Source: Planctomycetota bacterium (GTDB taxonomy: Bacteria > Planctomycetota > Phycisphaerae > FEN-1346 > JAACEH01). Taken from it: DNA of 14,613 nucleotides. The notes beneath the pieces are model-generated. The model saw only the letters and a program-made list of their open reading frames with translations. It did no database searches and was not told the DNA's origin. How positions within the stretch are numbered: the first letter of the stretch is position 1; each line of letters begins with the position of its first letter. The translations under genes were made by a program, and so were the position numbers. The stretch is from assembly GCA_016935955.1 (NCBI GenBank), contig JAFGPY010000023.1, forward strand, positions 1 through 14,613. Reading direction: 5' to 3'. Below, one piece after another: positions 1 through 6,985 of this stretch.

Positions 1-1
1 G

Positions 2-163
2 CGGCTTCGCTTCGGCTCGCTGGCGCTCGCCTCCGCTGCGCCGCCCCAGGACGATCAATTTACAGAAAGCATTTTACGCCCCCATTCTATCGAGGAGCGA
101 TCCAGCGAGGAAGACGCAAGCAATACGTCGTCTGGCGATGGAGATGATGAAATCCCATTCTGA
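2..163 (+). CDS. C-terminal end of a probable single-stranded DNA-binding protein (SSB), 5'-truncated by the window edge
   Basis: The frame starting at base 2 is open to a TGA at 161-163 (53 codons). It ends in a Glu/Asp/Ser-rich stretch (EERSSEEDASNTSSG) and then GDGDDEIPF. A disordered linker followed by an acidic tip ending in Ile-Pro-Phe is the hallmark of bacterial SSB, whose tip recruits replication, repair and recombination proteins. The OB-fold DNA-binding domain would lie upstream, outside the window, so identity rests on the tail alone. The first 15 or so residues (RLRFGSLALASAAPP) come from low-complexity, GC-rich DNA and are more hydrophobic than a usual SSB linker, which is odd. 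The gene converges with the propeller gene on the opposite strand. Another SSB-tip-bearing protein remains possible. Confidence 0.55.
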   Translation, partial: RLRFGSLALASAAPPQDDQFTESILRPHSIEERSSEEDASNTSSGDGDDEIPF

Positions 164-259
164 GTTTGGTTTCAGGCAAACGCAATGCACAGCCCGGCTT
201 CAGCCGGTGCTCGGGCCAGCCGGCATAGGCATTCAGCTGGCACGAGTCGGCCGCAGCAG
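164..259. other. Convergent intergenic gap with short dyads
   Basis: This gap separates the stop codons of two convergent genes. It holds two overlapping dyads that could form alternative hairpins: GCCCG (192-196) with CGGGC (212-216), and CCGGC (194-198) with GCCGG (203-207). Neither is followed by a clear T-tract on either strand, so a bidirectional terminator is possible but unproven. Confidence 0.3.
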
Positions 260-1117
260 CTACTCCCGCTGCCACTTGTACTTGATGATGCCGCCGGAGT
301 CCTGGGCGACGTAGACGTGGTCCTGATCGTCGAAGGTCAGGCCTTCCTGGTCGCGGCCGGGGAACTTCCAGGTGTGTACGATTGAGCCGTCGCGCTTGAC
401 TTCCAGGAGTGTGTCGGTGTTGTCGCTCAAGACATAGAGGCAGTCGCGAGAGCCGTCGTAGCAGACGGCCGACAGGTCGACGGTGTTCAGGTCGATCTTG
501 CGGAGAATCTTGCACGCCGGCTCGTCGCCCTCGCCGCCGGACACCAGGGGCACCTCGATCTCGAACAGGGCTGAGACCTCGCCGGGCGTGTTGCGGTTCA
601 TGGCCTGGTGCGCGACGATGAACGTGCCGCCCTCGGGGTGCTTGGGATCGGGCACGAAGGTGATGCCCTCGATGCCGTTGCTGCCGGCCTTCATGACGGT
701 CTGGCCCTCGAAGGTCCGCTCGACGGCAAAGGTCCGTTTGGTGGCCAGCGTCTTGGGATCGATCTCGAGTATCTTCTCCTCGCCCTCAACGGCAATGTAG
801 ACCAGGCCGGTCGCGGGGTTGACGGTGATGCCCTCGTAGTCGCGCCACGTGCTGCTGCGGAGCTGCCGCACCATCTTGCCGTCGGTCTGCATTTCGCAGA
901 CGTGGCCTTCGTCGCTGACGACGAAGAGGGTCTTACGCTTGGGGTGGTAGACAATGCCGGACGGCTCGGGCCAGCGGTTGCCGTCGATATTGGCGAGCCA
1001 CTTGCCCGGGAAGGCGTCACGCTGGGCCAGGAAGTGGCGGACGTTGTCGGCGCCGAAAACCGCAGCCAGGGTCAGTCCCAAGGCCATGGCCGCAACTACT
1101 ACCACCGTTCTTCGCAT
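260..1117 (-). CDS. SdiA-regulated-family beta-propeller protein, exported or membrane-anchored
   Basis: This 285-aa protein starts MRRTVVVVAAMALGLTLAAV, a Sec signal peptide or N-terminal anchor, so it should act outside the cytoplasm. The rest reads as repeated propeller blades with the family's recurring 'EPSGI..', 'DYEGIT', 'GIEGIT', 'DLSAVCYD' and 'DQEGLTF' motifs, each followed by beta-strand text such as LFVVSDEG, VYIAVEGEE and LYVLSDN. This pattern matches SdiA-regulated/YjiK-like proteins. Their biochemical role is not settled, and calcium-dependent or phytase-like folds are relatives. The open frame extends upstream to a GTG at 1213, but that codon lies inside the predicted promoter. 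The ATG at 1117 has a GGGAGG about 9 nt upstream, so I chose it. The gene is monocistronic here, divergent from PEPCK. Confidence 0.75.
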   Translation of the reverse strand: MRRTVVVVAAMALGLTLAAVFGADNVRHFLAQRDAFPGKWLANIDGNRWPEPSGIVYHPKRKTLFVVSDEGHVCEMQTDGKMVRQLRSSTWRDYEGITVNPATGLVYIAVEGEEKILEIDPKTLATKRTFAVERTFEGQTVMKAGSNGIEGITFVPDPKHPEGGTFIVAHQAMNRNTPGEVSALFEIEVPLVSGGEGDEPACKILRKIDLNTVDLSAVCYDGSRDCLYVLSDNTDTLLEVKRDGSIVHTWKFPGRDQEGLTFDDQDHVYVAQDSGGIIKYKWQRE

Positions 1118-1195
1118 GGTTTGTCGCCTCCCGGTGAGTTGAACCCGCACCGACCGCCGGGGTGTTGCCGCCACAGCACAACCGACCGACATTAC

Positions 1196-1224
1196 ATTAT
1201 AGCCCTGAGGCACCGGGACGCCAA
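1196..1224 (-). promoter_or_regulatory. Sigma70-like promoter for the propeller gene
   Basis: On the minus strand, TTGGCG (1224-1219) is followed by a 17-nt spacer and a perfect TATAAT (1201-1196). Transcription would start near 1190, giving a leader of about 70 nt before the ATG at 1117. The site overlaps the alternative GTG start at 1213, arguing against that start. Confidence 0.6.
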
Positions 1225-1276
1225 ACAGGTTCCCGGCCGCCGGCCGGGACGTGCCGCCCCTTCATCAGTCGTAAAC

Positions 1277-1305
1277 TTGACTTGCGGCAGGCGATTTGCT
1301 AGAGT
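1277..1305 (+). promoter_or_regulatory. Sigma70-like promoter for PEPCK
   Basis: TTGACT (1277-1282), a 17-nt spacer and TAGAGT (1300-1305) give 5/6 and 4/6 matches to consensus. Transcription would begin near 1312, leaving a leader of about 75 nt. That leader includes a possible hairpin, GGCCCG (1319-1324) with CGGGCC (1345-1350). The promoter diverges from the minus-strand one, with about 50 bp between the two -35 boxes. Confidence 0.6.
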
Positions 1306-1386
1306 GCGGTGCTTTTGAGGCCCGTGCACGTCGGCATTGCCCATCGGGCCAAGGAAATGTTCGCCGTTTGATATCGTGAGGTTAAT

Positions 1387-3288
1387 GTGAGCAGCGAAAA
1401 GGATGGTTGTAGCACGGACAGTGCCGTGATGGCGGTTCTGGAAGCCCGCCTGGACAAGATGAACCTGTCCAAGTTGCTGGCGCTGAAGAATCCGGCCATG
1501 CACAAATTCGTAGCCGACGCCGTGGAACTTTGTCGGCCGGACTCGGTATTCGTGTGCACGGACTCGGCCGAGGACGTGGCCTACGTCCGCGAGCAGTCAA
1601 TGGCTCGTGGCGAGGAAGCCCCCTTGTCGACCAAGGGCCACACGATCCACTTCGATGGTCAGAGCGATCTGGCCCGCGACCCCGGCAGCACGAAGTACCT
1701 GGTGCCGCGCGGCGTGGTATTCAGCAACAAGCTCAACCACGAGCCGAAGGAAGAAGGTCTGGCGTACGTTCGCGAGTTGCTGGCCGGCGCGATGGCCGGC
1801 AAGCAGGCCATCGTGCGGTTCTTCTGCCTGGGACCGACGAACTCGCAGTTCGCAATCTCGTGCGTGCAGGTGACCGACTCGTTCTACGTGGCCCATAGCG
1901 AGGACTTGCTCTATCGTCGTGGCTACGAGCAGTTCAAGCGGATGGGCGCCTCGAGGAGCTTCTTCAAGTTCCTGCACTCGGCCGGCGAGTTGGAGCACAA
2001 CATTTCGAAGAACGATCACAAGCGTGCCATCCGCATCGACCTCGAAGACAACGTGGTCTACAGCGTGAACACGCAGTACGCCGGCAACACCGTGGGCCTG
2101 AAGAAGCTGGCCCTGCGTCTGGCAATCAACAAGGCGTCGCGCGAGGGCTGGCTGGCCGAGCACATGCTGCTGATGGGCGTGCACGGCCCCGCCGACCGCG
2201 TGACGTATCTGGCCGGGGCCTTCCCGAGCGCCTGCGGCAAAACATCCACGGCGATGATTCCCGGTGAGACGATCATCGGCGACGACCTGGCATACCTGCG
2301 TCTGGTCGATGGGACGTGCCGCGCGGCCAATGTTGAGGGCGGCATCTTCGGCATCATCCGCGACGTGAACTCTGCGGCCGACCCGGTGATCTGGAAGGTG
2401 CTGACGGAACCCGGCGAGGTGATCTTCTCGAACGTGCTGGTCAACGACGGTACGCCGTACTGGGAAGGCGACGGTCGCGACGTGCCGGCATCGGGGACGA
2501 ACTACGCTGGCGCCTGGCGGAAGGGCATGAAGGACGCCGAGGGCAAGGCCTTGCCGCACAGCCATGCCAACAGCCGCTACACGATCGCCCTGAAGTCGCT
2601 GGCGAACCTGGACGGCGAGTACGACAACCCACAGGGCGTGCCGGTGCAGGGAGTAATCTACGGCGGCCGCGACAGCGACACGTGCCCGCCGGTGTGCGAG
2701 TCATTCGACTGGGCGCACGGCGTGATCACGATGGGCGCAAGCCTGGAGTCGGAGACCACGGCGGCAATCATCGGCAAGACGGGCGTCCGCCGATTCGACC
2801 TGATGAGCAACATCGACTTCCTGAGCATGCCGCTGGGTCGCTACATTCAGAAGCACTTGGACTTCGGCGGCAAGACGTCGACCCCGCCTAAGGTATTCGC
2901 CGTCAACTATTTCCTCCGCGGCGCGGACGGCAAGTACCTGACCGGGATGCTCGACAAGAAGGTCTGGGTGCACTGGATGGAACGCCGCATCCACGGCGAG
3001 GCCGAGGTCATCCGGACGCCCATCGGACTGATCCCGCGGTATGAGGATATTGCAGCCCTCTATCGAGAGCTGCTGGATCAGGACTTCAGCCACGAGTTGT
3101 ACGTCGCGCTATTCGCTATTCGCTGCGGGAAGCTGATCGAAAAAATCGACCGCATTGAGAAGATTTATCGCAGTGAGATCGATGTTCCCGACGTTCTATA
3201 TAGGACCCTGGCCGACCAGCGGAAGCGTTTGACGACTCTGCAGAAGGAAAAGGGCGACGTGGTTTCTCCCGTCGACCTCGCCAAGTAA
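1387..3288 (+). CDS. pckG: Phosphoenolpyruvate carboxykinase (GTP type)
   Basis: This 633-aa enzyme interconverts oxaloacetate + GTP and phosphoenolpyruvate + GDP + CO2 in the cytoplasm. It serves gluconeogenesis or, in fermenters, anaplerotic CO2 fixation. Family landmarks are all present: the lysine-rich metal/substrate segment GLKKLALRLA (K239/K240), GWLAEHM with metal-ligand H259, the P-loop FPSACGKTS (279-287) carrying the PEPCK-specific reactive Cys283, the kinase-2 aspartates in IIGDDLAYLR (D299/D300), R397, and the nucleotide-binding region FAVNYFLRGADGKYL. Length is normal for the GTP family; the ATP-type enzyme is shorter and differs. The GTG start has GAGG 5 nt upstream; an overlapping ATG at 1385 reads straight into TGA. 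The next in-frame ATG (1429) lacks a good ribosome-binding site. A promoter lies upstream and a terminator follows, so it is a single-gene unit. Confidence 0.95.
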   Translation: MSSEKDGCSTDSAVMAVLEARLDKMNLSKLLALKNPAMHKFVADAVELCRPDSVFVCTDSAEDVAYVREQSMARGEEAPLSTKGHTIHFDGQSDLARDPGSTKYLVPRGVVFSNKLNHEPKEEGLAYVRELLAGAMAGKQAIVRFFCLGPTNSQFAISCVQVTDSFYVAHSEDLLYRRGYEQFKRMGASRSFFKFLHSAGELEHNISKNDHKRAIRIDLEDNVVYSVNTQYAGNTVGLKKLALRLAINKASREGWLAEHMLLMGVHGPADRVTYLAGAFPSACGKTSTAMIPGETIIGDDLAYLRLVDGTCRAANVEGGIFGIIRDVNSAADPVIWKVLTEPGEVIFSNVLVNDGTPYWEGDGRDVPASGTNYAGAWRKGMKDAEGKALPHSHANSRYTIALKSLANLDGEYDNPQGVPVQGVIYGGRDSDTCPPVCESFDWAHGVITMGASLESETTAAIIGKTGVRRFDLMSNIDFLSMPLGRYIQKHLDFGGKTSTPPKVFAVNYFLRGADGKYLTGMLDKKVWVHWMERRIHGEAEVIRTPIGLIPRYEDIAALYRELLDQDFSHELYVALFAIRCGKLIEKIDRIEKIYRSEIDVPDVLYRTLADQRKRLTTLQKEKGDVVSPVDLAK

Positions 3289-3324
3289 GAAGAGCAGGAT
3301 CGTCGGTAGCAGCGGAACTGAGAC

Positions 3325-3367
3325 GGCAAACGGGAAACCTAGGATGGGTTTCCCGTTTTCGTTTGCC
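3325..3367 (+). terminator. Rho-independent terminator after PEPCK
   Basis: AAACGGGAAACC and GGTTTCCCGTTT form a 12-bp stem closing a loop of about 7 nt. GGC at 3325-3327 can also pair with the GCC near 3365 across a small bulge. T-rich sequence (GTTTTCGTTT) overlaps and follows the stem. It lies about 37 nt after the PEPCK stop and before the next promoter at 3407, as a terminator insulating the two units should. Confidence 0.75.
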
Positions 3368-3383
3368 TCGGGCGACAAACCTG

Positions 3384-3399
3384 CGGACAGATCGGACAG
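3384..3399 (+). repeat. Tandem CGGACAG direct repeat upstream of the efflux promoter
   Basis: CGGACAG occurs at 3384-3390 and 3393-3399, a 9-bp period, immediately upstream of the -35 box of the efflux operon promoter. A direct repeat at this place is where a transcription activator would bind. A third GACAG (3409-3413) overlaps the -35 box. No regulator gene is adjacent, so the binding protein is unknown. Confidence 0.4.
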
Positions 3400-3406
3400 G
3401 AAATCG

Positions 3407-3435
3407 TAGACAGCAGTGGGCGGCCACGGCATAAT
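3407..3435 (+). promoter_or_regulatory. Near-consensus sigma70-like promoter of the efflux operon
   Basis: TAGACA (3407-3412), a 17-nt spacer and CATAAT (3430-3435) are each a 5/6 match to TTGACA/TATAAT. Transcription would start near 3442, about 100 nt before the TolC-like start. It is the best promoter-like sequence in the window. It lies downstream of the PEPCK terminator, so the efflux genes should be transcribed independently of PEPCK. Confidence 0.65.
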
Positions 3436-3488
3436 GAGTGTCTGTCCCCACGTAAAAAAGACGCGGAAAGTGCGGCCCCAGGCAAGAC

Positions 3489-3526
3489 TCAGACGGTTTA
3501 CTGTCTGATGGGGCCCATCATCAGAC
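3489..3526 (+). promoter_or_regulatory. Leader with two mutually exclusive hairpins (TCAGAC/GTCTGA half-sites)
   Basis: Three copies of one motif occur in the efflux-operon leader: TCAGAC (3489-3494), GTCTGA (3503-3508) and TCAGAC (3521-3526). The middle copy can pair with the first (6-bp stem, 8-nt loop) or with the last (GTCTGATG 3503-3510 with CATCAGAC 3519-3526, 8-bp stem, loop GGGCCCAT), but not both. This could be an RNA switch controlling the start at 3541, or a protein operator made of inverted half-sites. There is no T-tract after either hairpin, so attenuation by termination is less likely than control of translation. Confidence 0.4.
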
Positions 3527-3540
3527 GACGGCAGGTTGCG

Positions 3541-5283
3541 ATGCATTCGAAGACCCACATGCGAATACTGTCTCTGGTAGTGGCCATGGCGGCGATATCC
3601 ATGTCCTCGGGGTGCCGGCGCTGGTATGCCGCCGATGCCGACCGCCAAGTCTACGCCACGCTGAAGGACGAACACAAATACGAGTTCGGTTACGACCGGA
3701 CGTTCACTATCGACGACGGCCCATCGCGGAACCTGGGCCTGACGGCCGAGGAGATCATCGGCGACCTGCCGCTGGCGGGCCCGTTGCCAGAGATGATGGC
3801 TGAGAGCGAGTTGGGCCACAGCAAGGCACCGCTGCGGAAGATGGATCTGGCAACGGCCCTGTCGCTGGGTAAACAGAACAGCCGCGAGTTCCAGTCGCAG
3901 AAGGAATCGGTCTACACGGCCGCACTCTCCTACACGACTCAGCGGCACGTCTTTGAGCCGCAGTTGGGCCTGACCGGCGACGTAATGCGCACGGCGGATC
4001 GTTCGAGCGGGGACGACACGCTCCGGACGCTGGCAACCAACGGCAACTTCAGCCTGTCGCAGCGACTGACGACCGGAGCACTGATCGCCCTGGACCTCGG
4101 CATCACGGGGCTGAAATACCTGAACGACGAGTTCGGAACGACCCTGGAAAGCGCCCTGAGCGTGTCGTTCGAGCAGCCGTTGTGGCGCGACTCCGATCGG
4201 CTCGTGGTGGCCAACCAGCTGATCCAGTCGCAGCACGACGTGGTCTACCAGTTGCGCCGCTTCGCGCGGTACGAGAAATCGTTCTGCGTGGACCTGGCCA
4301 CGCGGTACTATAATGTGTTGCAGCAACTCGACGTGGTTCGCAATGAGTGGGACAACTACAACAACCTGACCGTGAACATGAAGCGGTCCGAGGCCCTGGC
4401 GGAGGCCGGGCGGCTGCCGATGTTCGAGGTGGACCAGGCCCGGCAGGACCAGTTGCGGGCCCATAGCCGCTATCTGAGTGCCCTGGAGAACTACGAGCGG
4501 CAACTCGATACGTTCCGCGTGTTCCTGGGCCTGCCGACCGACACTCCTGTAGTGCTGGACGGCAACGACATGAAGACGCTGGTGGACGCGGGCATCGCCG
4601 AATTGCCGCAGATCGGTTACGAAAAAGCCATGGCGGTAGCCCTGGCGCGTCGGCTGGACCTGAAGAACACCCGCGGGCAGATCGACGACGCCGAGCGCGA
4701 AGTGACAGTTGCAGCCGATGCCCTGAAGGGCGACGTGCGGCTGGTGGGCGGCATGAACGTTCACAGCATGCCGCAGGCCAAGGCCGGTCGGTTCATGTTC
4801 CACGAGGGAATCTACGAGTTCGGCCTCGAGGTGGACCTGCCGCTGGACCGGTTGAATGAGCGGAACGCGTATCGCAACAGCCTGATCGATTACGACGTGG
4901 CGCTGCGGACGTACATGGAGCAGGTGGACACGATCAAGCAGTCGATTCGCCAATCGCTGCGACAGCTTCGGACGTCGCAGCAGACGTACGAGATCCAGAA
5001 GAACAGCGTTGATCTGGCCCGACGCCGCGTCAGCAGCACGCAGAAGCTGCTGGATGCCGGCCGCGCCGATACGCGCGACGTTCTGGACTCGCAGGATGCT
5101 CTGGTGACGGCTCAGAACGCACTGAGCCAGGCCCTGGTGGCCCACCGCATCGCGCGGTTGGAATTCCTGCGCGATATGGAATTGCTGGAAGTGGATGAAC
5201 GGGGACAGATTCATGAAGGAAGCCTCGATGGAATCAACGAAGCAGGCGGCTCTGAGGTCGGGCCTGCCAACGACGGGCGCTAG
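3541..5283 (+). CDS. TolC-family outer-membrane efflux factor
   Basis: This 580-aa protein should form the trimeric outer-membrane and periplasmic tunnel of a tripartite exporter. The N-terminus (MHSKTHMRILSLVVAMAAIS) is a signal peptide ending in MSSGC, a loose lipobox, so it may be a lipoprotein. The body has the two long alpha-helical OEP repeats: one with 'LATALSLGKQNSREFQSQKESV' style text near the start and one ending in 'SVDLARRRVSSTQKLLDAGR'. Each includes the typical helix-turn text 'AGR..' and 'LDSQDALVTAQNAL'. The frame is open from an ATG at 3508, but that codon lies inside the leader hairpin. The ATG at 3541 has AGG 5 nt upstream and gives a proper signal peptide. It is the first gene of the operon and overlaps the adaptor gene by 56 nt. 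Confidence 0.88.
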   Translation: MHSKTHMRILSLVVAMAAISMSSGCRRWYAADADRQVYATLKDEHKYEFGYDRTFTIDDGPSRNLGLTAEEIIGDLPLAGPLPEMMAESELGHSKAPLRKMDLATALSLGKQNSREFQSQKESVYTAALSYTTQRHVFEPQLGLTGDVMRTADRSSGDDTLRTLATNGNFSLSQRLTTGALIALDLGITGLKYLNDEFGTTLESALSVSFEQPLWRDSDRLVVANQLIQSQHDVVYQLRRFARYEKSFCVDLATRYYNVLQQLDVVRNEWDNYNNLTVNMKRSEALAEAGRLPMFEVDQARQDQLRAHSRYLSALENYERQLDTFRVFLGLPTDTPVVLDGNDMKTLVDAGIAELPQIGYEKAMAVALARRLDLKNTRGQIDDAEREVTVAADALKGDVRLVGGMNVHSMPQAKAGRFMFHEGIYEFGLEVDLPLDRLNERNAYRNSLIDYDVALRTYMEQVDTIKQSIRQSLRQLRTSQQTYEIQKNSVDLARRRVSSTQKLLDAGRADTRDVLDSQDALVTAQNALSQALVAHRIARLEFLRDMELLEVDERGQIHEGSLDGINEAGGSEVGPANDGR

Positions 5284-6985
5284 TCGCCGCGGCGGCAAAG
5301 GCAGAATTGTCGCGGTACTGGTGGTGATGGTCGTCGTGATCGGAAGCCTGGCCTGGTGGCTCAGCGCCAAGGGCGCCGAGAACGACCAGCATTCGATCTC
5401 GGGCGGCACGGCCGTGGTCCACCGCGGCGACCTGGTGATCACCGTGACTGAGGGCGGCAACCTGCGGGCCAAGGAGAGTACCGAGATCGTCAACAAGGTC
5501 GAGGGCTCCTCGACGATCATCGAACTGGTGCCCGAAGGTACGCACGTGCAGCCGGGCGACGTCCTGATGAAACTCGATGCGGCCGATCTGCAGGAGAAGC
5601 TCATCAGCGAGGACGCATCGCTCCAGACACAGAAGGCGAGCTACCTGGCGGCCGAGGAAGCCCTGGCCATTCAGGTGAGCGTGCGCGAAAGCGAGTTGAA
5701 GACGGCCGAGTTGAACGAACGGTTTGCCAAGATGGACTTCGAGAAGTACCGCGACGGCGATTGGCCGCAGCAGCAGAAGACCGCCAAGTCGGACATCACG
5801 GTGGCCGAGCAGGAACTGAAACAGGCCGAGAACCGCCTGAAGTACACAAAGGACCTGGAGAAGGATGGCATCGTCACGCGTGAGGAACTGGAGTCCGACG
5901 AACTGTCGGTGACCAAGGCGAAGCTCGACTTCGAGAAGGCCGAGCTATCGCTCAAGCTGCTTGAGAAGTACGATTATCCGAAGCAGATGGAGAAGCTCAA
6001 GAGCGACTGGGACGAGGCCATTGCGGAACGTGAGCGTGTCCAGCGCCGCCAGGACAGCGAGGTGGCCCAGAAGACGGCCGACCGCAACGCCAAGAAGGCC
6101 AACTACGAAATCCAGAACAACCGGGTCAACAAGCTTCGCGAACAGATTGCCTCGACGGTAATCACCGCGCCGCAGGCCGGCATGATCGTCTACTGGACGC
6201 CGAACAACCGCTGGAGCGACCAGCGGCCGCCGGAAGTGGGCGGCACGGTTCGCCACCGCCAGACACTGATGACCCTGCCTGACGTGTCGAAGATGGAAAT
6301 CGACGTAAAGATTCACGAATCACAGATCGACCGCGTGGCCGCGGGCCAGTCGGCGACGGTCAAGGTGGACGCCTTTCCGGATCGCAAGTACACGGGCACC
6401 GTGACGCCCGAGATCGGCGTCATGGCCGACAGCCAGCGATGGTTCAACCCGGATGTAAAGGTCTACAACGTGGTGGTGGCGATCGACCAGACAACCGAAG
6501 GGCTGAAGCCCGGCATGAGCGCCCAGGTGGAGATCGTCTGCGACGTGATCCGTGACAAACTGCTGGTGCCGGTGACCGGCGTGCACGTGCTTCGCGGGCA
6601 GACGGCGGCCATCGTCAAGACTGGCAGCGGACTTGAGGTTCGCCGCGTGAAGGTCGGCCCCACAAATGATAAGGAAGTCGTCATTGAGGATGGCCTTGAG
6701 GACGGCGACGTCGTGATGCTATACGAGCCCGACGTCATGCCCAAGATTCCGTGGGAGGAACCTAAGAAAGCCGCCCAGGACATGCCGCCGGCCGTCAATG
6801 ACGGCGAAGGTGCCCTCCCCGGAATGGCACCGCGGACCGGCGATGGAGAATCACCGCAAGGGAACCAGAATGCCGAGCAGCGGAAGCCCGCCGAAGGCGC
6901 CCGACCGGCCGGGGATCGGGGCGAGCGCCGTCAGGGACAAGGACGCCGAAACAGCGGATCACGAACTGGAGGGGGCGGTTCGTGA
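5228..6985 (+). CDS. HlyD/MacA-like periplasmic adaptor (membrane fusion protein)
   Basis: This protein, about 585 aa, should link the inner-membrane ABC transporter to the TolC-like channel. It has one N-terminal transmembrane helix (about residues 27-45, VAVLVVMVVVIGSLAWWL) and a lipoyl-like half (GSSTIIELVPEGTHVQPGDVL). A long Lys/Glu-rich coiled coil of about 200 residues follows, then the second lipoyl half (TVITAPQAGMIVYW), a beta-barrel (KMEIDVKIHESQIDRV) and a membrane-proximal domain (LKPGMSAQVEIVCD, LLVPVTGVHVL). The last 75 or so residues are a Pro/Gly/Arg-rich, cationic, presumably disordered tail that is unusual for the family. ATG 5228 has AAGGAAG 5 nt upstream; ATG 5213 and ATG 5195 are in-frame alternatives. 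Its stop overlaps the ATPase start by 4 nt. Confidence 0.88.
   Translation: MESTKQAALRSGLPTTGASRRGGKGRIVAVLVVMVVVIGSLAWWLSAKGAENDQHSISGGTAVVHRGDLVITVTEGGNLRAKESTEIVNKVEGSSTIIELVPEGTHVQPGDVLMKLDAADLQEKLISEDASLQTQKASYLAAEEALAIQVSVRESELKTAELNERFAKMDFEKYRDGDWPQQQKTAKSDITVAEQELKQAENRLKYTKDLEKDGIVTREELESDELSVTKAKLDFEKAELSLKLLEKYDYPKQMEKLKSDWDEAIAERERVQRRQDSEVAQKTADRNAKKANYEIQNNRVNKLREQIASTVITAPQAGMIVYWTPNNRWSDQRPPEVGGTVRHRQTLMTLPDVSKMEIDVKIHESQIDRVAAGQSATVKVDAFPDRKYTGTVTPEIGVMADSQRWFNPDVKVYNVVVAIDQTTEGLKPGMSAQVEIVCDVIRDKLLVPVTGVHVLRGQTAAIVKTGSGLEVRRVKVGPTNDKEVVIEDGLEDGDVVMLYEPDVMPKIPWEEPKKAAQDMPPAVNDGEGALPGMAPRTGDGESPQGNQNAEQRKPAEGARPAGDRGERRQGQGRRNSGSRTGGGGS

Noticed and set aside
1118..1213. A longer N-terminus for the propeller protein from GTG 1213
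   Set aside because: The extra 32 residues are not family-like, the start falls inside the TTGGCG-17-TATAAT promoter, and the internal ATG has a strong SD and begins a signal peptide.
3196..5604. A 2.4-kb minus-strand open frame opposite the TolC-like gene (802 codons)
   Set aside because: It is antisense to a gene with clear TolC-family features, its translation is rich in His/Gln/Arg with no domain pattern, and GC-rich DNA often keeps this frame open.
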